This document shows positions 1-4,704 of a DNA stretch of 9,746 nt, piece after piece. Source of the DNA: an uncultured Lachnospiraceae bacterium (lineage in GTDB: Bacteria > Bacillota > Clostridia > Lachnospirales > Lachnospiraceae); the NCBI GenBank assembly GCA_902783445.1, contig CACZQX010000326.1, forward strand, positions 1 to 9,746, written 5' to 3'. Numbering within the stretch: the stretch's first letter is position 1; every line of letters begins with the position of its first letter. The notes below the pieces were generated by a model. That model did not search any database and was not told the DNA's origin. It saw nothing but the letters and a program-made list of their open reading frames with translations. A program made the translations under genes and the position numbers.

Positions 1-230
1 CCTCTTTTCCCGGCCGGCAAATTAATGTGTTTTTCGGAGTCAAAAAGAACTTTGTCATCCAGCACAATGCGACCCTTATCGGGTTTTTCGATACCTGCAA
101 TGCATTTTAAAGTAAGGCTTTTGCCGCATCCGCTTGCACCAAGCAGCGAAAAGACCTCTTTTTGCGTATTGAATTTTACTTTTAAACAAAAATCGCCGAA
201 GCTCTTTTCTATATCTACAAGCAATGACAA
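1..230 (-). CDS. modC: Molybdate ABC transporter ATP-binding protein ModC (partial, C-terminus beyond the window)
   Basis: This is the ATPase subunit that would energise molybdate import by the ModB permease at the cytoplasmic face of the membrane. Only about 76 N-terminal residues are present; the left window edge cuts the gene. The visible part begins MSLLVDIEKSFGDF, typical of ModC, and contains a Walker A P-loop GASGCGKS at residues 31-38, followed by LTLKCIAGIEKPDKG as in import-type ABC ATPases. Signature motif, Walker B and any TOBE/Mop domain lie outside. I chose the TTG at 230-228 as start because AAAGGAG sits about 8 nt upstream and the protein then starts where ModC proteins normally do. 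An in-frame ATG at 251-249 lacks a convincing ribosome-binding site. The gene follows modB by 27 nt, so the two are almost certainly co-transcribed. Identity is supported by the motif and by gene order modA-modB-modC. Confidence 0.9.
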   Translation of the reverse strand, partial: MSLLVDIEKSFGDFCLKVKFNTQKEVFSLLGASGCGKSLTLKCIAGIEKPDKGRIVLDDKVLFDSEKHINLPAGKR

Positions 231-257
231 GTTACTTTCTCCTTTTATCATCTTATT

Positions 258-941
258 TTAGCTGAAATCCGCCTGCGTTTTTGGCTTTCTGCCGCTTTTT
301 TCAAGTAAATTTATTATCAACATTACAGCTGCGGAAATCGCGATATTTATCAATACCCATTTCATTGCACCTGCATTGTCGTTGGTGCGCCAAAGCTGAT
401 AAACCGTTGTGGAAATGGTTGCGGTTCTTCCCGGCGTATAGCCCGCTACCATGCTTGTTGCACCGTATTCACCGAGGGCCCTTGCAAAAGAAAGCACAAT
501 GCCCGCAAGTATCCCCTGTTTACAACAAGGAAGCATTATTCTCCAAAAAATACGAGTGTTGCTCATTCCAAGAGTTTGTCCCGCATAAGCCAAATCTTTA
601 TCAAAAGCCTCAAAGGCTGCTCTGGCGGTCCTGTACATAAGCGGGAAAATAATAACCAATGTTGCGAAAATTGCCGACCACCAAGTCATGGTCATTTTAA
701 AGCCGAACAAATCGTATACCCAAGCTCCTATCAGATGCTTCGGTCCAAGTAGTCTCAAAATAAGATATCCGATAACTGTTGGCGGAAGCACGAGAGGAAG
801 AGTAAGAATCGTATCGAAAATTCCCTTTAGAACTCTTGGCAACTTCGCCAAATAATAAGCAAGAAAAATACCCACAAAGAATACAATTCCGGTGCTTATT
901 AACGATATTCTCAACGAATTTAACAAAGGATACCAATCCAT
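258..941 (-). CDS. modB: Molybdate ABC transporter permease ModB
   Basis: This 227-residue integral membrane protein is of normal ModB length and would form the channel half of the ModBC importer as a homodimer. It starts MDWYPLLNSLRISL, the standard ModB opening, and shows about five hydrophobic segments, including FFVGIFLAYYLA near residues 21-32 and TLPLVLPPTVIGYLIL near 47-62. The cytoplasmic EAA-type loop that docks on ModC is visible as EAFDKDLAYAGQTLG and the residues after it. It is followed by ALGEYGATSMVAGYTPGRT, the family signature (usually ALGEFGAT.MVAG..PG.T). AAGGAG lies about 10 nt upstream of the ATG. It lies 65 nt after modA and 27 nt before modC. A related tungstate permease is possible, but the ModA next door favours molybdate. 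Confidence 0.95.
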   Translation of the reverse strand: MDWYPLLNSLRISLISTGIVFFVGIFLAYYLAKLPRVLKGIFDTILTLPLVLPPTVIGYLILRLLGPKHLIGAWVYDLFGFKMTMTWWSAIFATLVIIFPLMYRTARAAFEAFDKDLAYAGQTLGMSNTRIFWRIMLPCCKQGILAGIVLSFARALGEYGATSMVAGYTPGRTATISTTVYQLWRTNDNAGAMKWVLINIAISAAVMLIINLLEKSGRKPKTQADFS

Positions 942-1006
942 CCCTTTTCCTCTCCTTGTCCGCTCATTTAATAACTCCCAAATCGGAAAATTTACATTGC
1001 TATCAT

Positions 1007-1867
1007 TTAGAGGGCACTAAATCCCACTTTTTCAAATATTTTCTTACAATCATCCGTCTGCAAAAAGCTAAGAAAATCTTTTGCCAAATCCGGATTGGTT
1101 GAAATATTAAGCACTGCTGCGGGATATATTACCTGTCCGCACATTTCTTTAGTTGCACTGTCTACCACACTAAGCCCTGCGGAAAAAGCATCAGTGGCGT
1201 AAATTACACCGCAATCAACCAAGTTTTCGCCTACTTGAGTCGTAACTTCCTTAACGTTTGAACCGTAGGTCAAGACACCATTAGCCGCAAGTGTTGCTTC
1301 ATCAAGTCCGAAATAAGCAAATATTTTTTGCGTATACTGACCTACCGGCACATCCTCATTTCCCATTGCCATTTTGATATTGCCTGCATTTAAAGCATTT
1401 GCCAAATCGTCAAAGGAGTTGATCCCCGCAGGGTTGCCTTCAGGCACCACCAATACCACCTTGTTTTCAAGAAGATTAAGTCTTGTTCCCTGAAGCACAA
1501 AATCAAGGCTGTCAGGATTCTTTTCAGCATCTGAAGTTATATCAATTTGATCCATTTGTTTCTGGGCAGCGGAAATAAATATGTCGCAATATGCCCCTTC
1601 TTCGATTTGAGTTTTCAAGGTTCCCGACGAATCAAAAGTATAAACAATGTTTACATCCGGATTTGCCTCCTCGTAGAGTTCCTTAATCTCATTCAATGTC
1701 TCTGTCATTGAAGCAGCGGCAAATACCACAAGTTCCGTCTTTGCTTCTGCTTTACTCTCTGTTTCTTTTTCTTCGTTTTCTGCCTTCCCGCATCCGGCAA
1801 GCATTGTGCTTGCAGCAATTGCCGATAATGCAACAATCGCAAATTTCTTAAAATAGTTTCTTTTCAT
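1007..1867 (-). CDS. modA: Molybdate-binding lipoprotein ModA
   Basis: This is the extracytoplasmic solute-binding protein of the ABC importer, 286 residues including a lipoprotein signal. The N-terminus has a basic stretch (KRNYFKK), a hydrophobic core, and a lipobox LAGC with the lipidated cysteine at residue 26. A charged Glu/Lys linker follows to about residue 44, as expected for a membrane-tethered binding protein of a Gram-positive. The mature part starts ELVVFAAASMTETL; the AAASMT stretch (50-55), the DSSGTLKTQIEEGAYCDIF segment, VPVGQYTQ and GVIYATDA are the usual ModA oxyanion-binding and hinge regions. The gene heads modABC and lies behind a probable Moco riboswitch and terminator. 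The start is odd: the best Shine-Dalgarno (AAGGAG, 1901-1906) is 33 nt from the ATG with a hairpin between, and a short AAAAGG directly abuts the ATG. No better in-frame start exists upstream. Binding of tungstate as well as molybdate is possible. Confidence 0.95.
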   Translation of the reverse strand: MKRNYFKKFAIVALSAIAASTMLAGCGKAENEEKETESKAEAKTELVVFAAASMTETLNEIKELYEEANPDVNIVYTFDSSGTLKTQIEEGAYCDIFISAAQKQMDQIDITSDAEKNPDSLDFVLQGTRLNLLENKVVLVVPEGNPAGINSFDDLANALNAGNIKMAMGNEDVPVGQYTQKIFAYFGLDEATLAANGVLTYGSNVKEVTTQVGENLVDCGVIYATDAFSAGLSVVDSATKEMCGQVIYPAAVLNISTNPDLAKDFLSFLQTDDCKKIFEKVGFSAL

Positions 1868-1877
1868 CCTTTTGTCT

Positions 1878-1906
1878 AAAATCCGCCTTAGGGATTTTAT
1901 CTCCTT
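1878..1906 (-). promoter_or_regulatory. Ribosome-binding site of modA separated from the start codon by a hairpin
   Basis: On the minus strand AAGGAG (1906-1901) is followed by AAAATCC (1898-1892), a 7-nt loop, and GGATTTT (1884-1878), a perfect 7-bp stem, before the ATG at 1867. Folding this stem would shorten the 33-nt gap between Shine-Dalgarno and start. The 3' arm can instead pair over 10 positions (one G-U) with AAAATCCGTC at 1957-1948, which would enclose the Shine-Dalgarno in a larger loop. Pairings are seen in the sequence; a role in translation control is inference. Confidence 0.45.
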
Positions 1907-1967
1907 TCTTTTTTAATAAATATTTTGAGAAAAATCTCATAAAATAAGACGGATTTTACTTTTAAGT

Positions 1968-2001
1968 AAAAAAAGAGAGCCCGTTTAAATAAACGGACTC
2001 T
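1968..2001 (-). terminator. Intrinsic terminator in the modABC leader (riboswitch expression platform)
   Basis: Read on the minus strand, AGAGTCCGTTTA (2001-1990) pairs with TAAACGGGCTCT (1987-1976), an almost perfect 12-bp stem (one G-U) around a 2-nt centre. It is followed by C and seven consecutive T (1974-1968), the textbook Rho-independent arrangement. It lies about 50 nt after the riboswitch-like aptamer and 100 nt before modA, so it would stop transcripts before modABC. An upstream GGAC (near 2033-2036) can pair with the GTCC in the 5' arm and, with an ATTTTT/AAAAAT stem inside, could form a competing antiterminator. Confidence 0.85.
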
Positions 2002-2047
2002 ATGATTAGTCTATTTTTGTACTAAAAATCTATGTCCGCCCTCTTTT

Positions 2048-2154
2048 CAATAATGGAAGGCTGCTTGGTTTCCCGCACAACCCCGGGTTGGTTTCCCAAC
2101 CGGCCTAAACTTCATGGCTATCGCTTTAGAAGAATAGGCTCGAAGACAATGTTG
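2048..2154 (-). promoter_or_regulatory. Probable molybdenum-cofactor (Moco/Tuco) riboswitch aptamer upstream of modABC
   Basis: This structured RNA leader on the minus strand begins about 12 nt after the upstream stop codon. Visible elements in order: a 5' strand CAACATTG that pairs imperfectly with CATTATTG at the 3' end (closing stem); TTCGAGCC; an arm GCCTA..CTTC / GAAG..TAGGC; a strong stem CCGGTTGG-GAAA-CCAACCCGG with one bulged C; and GGTTGT / GCAGCC enclosing GG-GAAA-CC, ending in CAGCCTTCC. From memory of the Moco RNA family, the CGAGCC start, the GGCC segment, and the GCGGGAAACC..GCCTTCC end fit the conserved positions. The placement before a molybdate importer with a terminator downstream is the family's normal genomic setting. 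No covariance search was possible, so class and ligand (Moco or the tungsten form) remain inferred. Confidence 0.65.
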
Positions 2155-2162
2155 TAAGCTGT

Positions 2163-2190
2163 TATTTAGACTTCAGCGCCTAACAAGAAC
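2163..2190 (-). promoter_or_regulatory. Possible promoter of the riboswitch-modABC transcript inside the carbamoyltransferase 3' end
   Basis: The aptamer begins almost at the stop codon of the upstream gene, so a dedicated promoter would have to overlap that gene. A TAAATA (2168-2163) spaced 16 nt from GTTCTT (2190-2185) would place the transcript start near 2158, just before the aptamer. Both boxes are poor matches to the sigma-A consensus. The alternative is that modABC is expressed by read-through from the carbamoyltransferase transcript. Confidence 0.25.
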
Positions 2191-3104
2191 GCCATTACCG
2201 CTTTTTCTGCGTGACGTCTGTTTTCTGCTTCGTCTAAAATAAATTCCATATTTTTATCAACCACGGATTGAGAAATCTCATATCCGATATGCATTGGCAT
2301 GTCATGCATTACCTTTGCTTTTGAGCCTTCCATAAGCTCATCGTTAATCTGATACGGAAGCATCTTTCCGACAGTTTCTTCTTTTTTCTTTGCATATGCC
2401 GGATTGTTAAAGAATTCCATATCAACCCATGTGTCCGTATACAAAATGTCCATGTCTCTTACATATTTGTTAAGTTCTTCTTTGGACATTGATGTATCAA
2501 GTTCAACGTAGTAACCTGTTTTCTTTGCATTCTCATAAAAGTCCGCAGGCACATTTGTGTTATTATCAAGAGGCGTAAAACCGTAAAGTTTTCCAATCTG
2601 CATCTTTGTAAAGAATTCAACCAAAGAATTAAATACATTGTTTTTAGCGCCGATATAAAGGAATTTAACATCCAATGAACCGAAATGCTCCATAATTGTA
2701 AGAGCATCCGCCAAAATCTGACATGGATGATAAGTACTGTCACAACCGTTGATAAAAGGTACAGTTGTCTTTTTATCAAAAAGTTTAACCATTTCATTAT
2801 CAATAAGGCGACCCATAATAATGTCAACATTTCTGCCTACATACTGAAGCTCGCTGGTTGTGTCACCAAGTACAAAGTTTGAATCCTTGTAAAGCTGGTA
2901 GTAATATGTTCCCCCAAGCTCCGTGATACCGGTCGCAAAAGAAAGGTATGTTCTTGTTGATGTCTTTTCAAACAAAAGATATAACTTTTTACCTTCCAAA
3001 AGTTTGCTGTACTTTTTCTGATCTGCCTTAATAGTTTTTGCCATATCGAGGATTTTAAGAAGTTCTTCTTTTGTGTAACCCTCAAAATTAATCATATTTC
3101 TCAT
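2166..3104 (-). CDS. Ornithine/aspartate carbamoyltransferase-fold protein with altered amino-substrate site
   Basis: This 312-residue protein has normal length for the carbamoyltransferase family, whose members move the carbamoyl group of carbamoyl phosphate to an amine. The carbamoyl-phosphate site is present: FEKTSTRT at residues 45-52 (S49, T50, R51, T52) and HPCQ at 126-129 followed by ILAD. The second domain, however, departs from ornithine carbamoyltransferases. The usual HCLP is HDMP (267-270), the DxWxSMG loop reads DTWVDMEF (224-231), and STRTR is STRTY. These positions contact the amino substrate in OTC, so an amine other than ornithine is likely; the physiological substrate is unknown. 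I start at ATG 3104 because AAAGGTGG lies 7 nt upstream; a longer frame from 3161 has no ribosome-binding site and would use TTG. It stands between a kinase-like gene and the modABC riboswitch, without arginine biosynthesis genes in view. Confidence 0.85.
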   Translation of the reverse strand: MRNMINFEGYTKEELLKILDMAKTIKADQKKYSKLLEGKKLYLLFEKTSTRTYLSFATGITELGGTYYYQLYKDSNFVLGDTTSELQYVGRNVDIIMGRLIDNEMVKLFDKKTTVPFINGCDSTYHPCQILADALTIMEHFGSLDVKFLYIGAKNNVFNSLVEFFTKMQIGKLYGFTPLDNNTNVPADFYENAKKTGYYVELDTSMSKEELNKYVRDMDILYTDTWVDMEFFNNPAYAKKKEETVGKMLPYQINDELMEGSKAKVMHDMPMHIGYEISQSVVDKNMEFILDEAENRRHAEKAVMAFLLGAEV

Positions 3105-3143
3105 TGCATGTCCACCTTTAATGTTTAAGTATTTATCGCTAAA

Positions 3144-3173
3144 TTTAGTCACCCTTTCCAAAGGGTGACTAAA
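3144..3173. repeat. Perfect 14-bp inverted repeat between the kinase-like and carbamoyltransferase genes
   Basis: TTTAGTCACCCTTT is followed by a 2-nt centre and its exact complement AAAGGGTGACTAAA. On the minus strand the stem can extend into flanking A and T residues (AAG on the 5' side, TTT on the 3' side), giving about 17 bp. It could act as a terminator for the kinase-like gene, whose stop is 20 nt upstream, but the T run after the stem is only three long. It could also be an operator for the carbamoyltransferase gene, whose start is about 40 nt downstream. Confidence 0.6.
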
Positions 3174-3193
3174 CTTTTAAATCTTTACAAACA

Positions 3194-3787
3194 TTATTTA
3201 ATAATTTTCTTTGCCAACTCGATTATTCCGTCCGCGATTGTATCGGCACTTAAGCGATCGCTGCTTATGCAAATATCGTAAGCTCTTGAATCGCCCCAAT
3301 CATAGTCGCAATAGCCGTTATGATAATGTTTTCTTTCGGAATCGATTCTCTTCATTTCGGCAGATGCCTTTTTCTCGTCAACGCCTTCGCGCTGCATTAT
3401 ACGTTCGATTCGTTTTTCTTTGCTGCCAAAGACGAATACCGATACCGCATTATCGTTATCTTTCAATACTTCTTCGGCGCATCTTCCCACAACCACAAAG
3501 CTTTCGCCCGCTTCGGCTTTTTCTCTGATGAAGAAAAATTGCATAAAAGCCAAATTTTCTTCCATGGAATTTGAAAGACCCCTCATGTGACGTGTAAAGA
3601 AAGGATTGCTTGGCTTTTCATCAAACTTGCTCATGATTTCCGCATTAATCTGACCTTCTTCTTCCATCTTTTTCAAGATGTTTTTGTCATATAATGTAAT
3701 TCCCAACTTGTTTGAAATCTTTTCGGCAATATCAAGACCGCCGCTACCAAACTCTCTACTAACAGCTATAATAATTTGTTTACCCAT
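3194..3787 (-). CDS. Cytidylate kinase-like P-loop family protein
   Basis: This is a 197-residue cytosolic protein of the cytidylate-kinase-like family (Pfam Cytidylate_kin2 type). The start IIIAVSREFGSGGLDIAEKI carries the family's P-loop variant SREFGSGG at about residues 10-17, and LGITLYDKNIL follows, the usual second signature. Further on, FFIREKAEAGESFVVVGRCAEEVLKD and the basic stretch EKRIERIMQREG resemble the CMP-binding and lid regions of nucleoside monophosphate kinases. These proteins are widespread in Clostridia and their substrate is not established, so I do not call it Cmk. The ATG at 3787 is chosen because GGAGGAG lies 7 nt upstream; the open frame extends to 3880 but that extension is promoter and leader sequence. 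It is separated from the redox operon by 118 nt with its own probable promoter, so it is probably a separate transcription unit. Confidence 0.88.
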   Translation of the reverse strand: MGKQIIIAVSREFGSGGLDIAEKISNKLGITLYDKNILKKMEEEGQINAEIMSKFDEKPSNPFFTRHMRGLSNSMEENLAFMQFFFIREKAEAGESFVVVGRCAEEVLKDNDNAVSVFVFGSKEKRIERIMQREGVDEKKASAEMKRIDSERKHYHNGYCDYDWGDSRAYDICISSDRLSADTIADGIIELAKKIIK

Positions 3788-3814
3788 AAACGTACTCCTC
3801 CGATGTTTCTGATT

Positions 3815-3853
3815 TCGGAACCCCTTCCGATATAAGGATAAAAACATCCTTAT
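3815..3853 (-). promoter_or_regulatory. Two adjacent hairpins in the leader of the cytidylate kinase-like gene
   Basis: On the minus strand ATAAGGAT and ATCCTTAT (3853-3832) form an 8-bp stem with a 6-nt loop. TCGGAA and TTCCGA (3830-3815) form a 6-bp stem with a GGGG loop. They lie back to back between the probable promoter and the Shine-Dalgarno at 3801-3795. They may affect mRNA stability or be a small regulatory leader; I recognise no riboswitch class. Confidence 0.4.
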
Positions 3854-3863
3854 GATATATATA

Positions 3864-3893
3864 AATATACCATGAAACACAGAACTTATGCAA
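3864..3893 (-). promoter_or_regulatory. Probable sigma-A-type promoter of the cytidylate kinase-like gene
   Basis: On the minus strand TTGCAT (3893-3888) and TATATT (3869-3864) are spaced by 18 nt in an AT-rich intergenic stretch, giving a start point near 3857 and a leader of about 70 nt. Each box differs from TTGACA or TATAAT at one or two positions. No strong terminator separates it from the upstream operon, so read-through is also possible. Confidence 0.45.
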
Positions 3894-3905
3894 ATAAAAA
3901 TGGGA

Positions 3906-4703
3906 TTAATCCATTAGTTTTTCCTTGGCTTCTGCATAGTTAAACACAGGTCCCTCAAGGCAGACATATGTATCATTAATCTTGCAATGGCCGCATTTAC
4001 CCGCACCACAGCACATTTTTCTTTCGAAGGAAACCCAGATTTTATCATCCGTGACTCCGTGTTTTGCACACTCGAGAGCCGAAAACTTCATCATCGGAGG
4101 TGGACCGACAATTACTACATTATAGTCTTCGAAACTGTCCCATGGAATCTTATCCACATGAGCCGTAACCATGCCCTGCTCAAAGCCTTCCTCTTCGCCG
4201 TTATCCAAAGTTGCGATCATATTAAATTTGCCTTTGAATTTGTTTATTTCATCTCTGAACAAAACCGCATCGGAATTTTTAAATCCGGATATTATGTTAA
4301 CCGATTTGCATACTTCCGGATGATTATAAAAATGGTTTATCATTGTAAGCACCGGCGCCATGGCAGTACCACCGCATATTACAACCAAATCCTTGTGTTC
4401 AAATTGTTTAACCGGAAAAGCATTTCCGTACGGTCCTCTCAGGAAAATGTTTTTTCCGGGCTCCAAATCAAAAATCGCGTGTGTCAGCTGACCGACATTT
4501 CTGATTGTAAATTCAACGTAACCCGGGCCTTTTCCGCTGGCGGAAATCGGTGCTTCTCCGATTTTTGGAAGGGAAAGCATAAAGAACTGTCCGAAATCCG
4601 GGTCCTTATCGCACTCCACTCTGAAGGTGAACTCGGTTTTTGTATGCCTTATAATGCTTAAAATCTTATGAGGCTTTGTTATTAAAACATTTTCATTTTC
4701 CAT
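3906..4703 (-). CDS. AsrB / sulfhydrogenase-gamma-like FAD- and NAD(P)H-binding reductase with [2Fe-2S] centre
   Basis: This 265-residue flavoprotein of the ferredoxin-NADP reductase superfamily is of the type found as anaerobic sulfite reductase subunit B and sulfhydrogenase gamma. The N-terminal beta-barrel (about 10-95) contains EAPISASG, the FAD-binding stretch, and LRGPYGNAFP. The nucleotide-binding domain has VVICGGTAMAPVLTMI (107-122) and VVIVGPPPMM (196-205). The C-terminal motif has C232, C237, C240 and C248 (spacing x4, x2, x7), the [2Fe-2S] ligands of this family. It would take a hydride from NAD(P)H and pass single electrons to the AsrA-like partner encoded immediately upstream, with a 1-nt gap between the genes and a GGAGGTGA site. 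No sulfite reductase AsrC (siroheme subunit) is present; the catalytic partner here is a molybdopterin enzyme, so the symbol asrB would mislead. It ends the redox operon. Confidence 0.88.
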   Translation of the reverse strand: MENENVLITKPHKILSIIRHTKTEFTFRVECDKDPDFGQFFMLSLPKIGEAPISASGKGPGYVEFTIRNVGQLTHAIFDLEPGKNIFLRGPYGNAFPVKQFEHKDLVVICGGTAMAPVLTMINHFYNHPEVCKSVNIISGFKNSDAVLFRDEINKFKGKFNMIATLDNGEEEGFEQGMVTAHVDKIPWDSFEDYNVVIVGPPPMMKFSALECAKHGVTDDKIWVSFERKMCCGAGKCGHCKINDTYVCLEGPVFNYAEAKEKLMD

Positions 4704-4704
4704 G

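Noticed and set aside
25..261. Plus-strand open frames, including those over modC, OTC-like and molybdoenzyme genes
   Set aside because: They lie opposite convincing minus-strand genes, have no family resemblance and no ribosome-binding sites, and appear to be antisense shadows.
1922..1946. AT-rich hairpin around GAGA..TCTC in the modA leader as a second terminator
   Set aside because: The stem is AT-rich and no T run follows on the minus strand; the 1968-2001 hairpin is a far better terminator.
2048..2154. Cobalamin, SAM or cyclic-di-GMP riboswitch in the mod leader
   Set aside because: The diagnostic boxes of those classes as I know them are not seen; sequence elements and context fit the Moco class better.
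3788..3880. N-terminal extension of the cytidylate kinase-like protein
   Set aside because: The stretch holds the promoter-like boxes and leader hairpins; the family begins at MGKQIIIAVSREFG, which has its own GGAGGAG site.
3893..3912. Weak hairpin AATGG/CCATT followed by T-rich sequence at the end of the AsrB-like gene, as operon terminator
   Set aside because: The stem is only about 5 bp and overlaps the stop codon; not strong enough to call a terminator.
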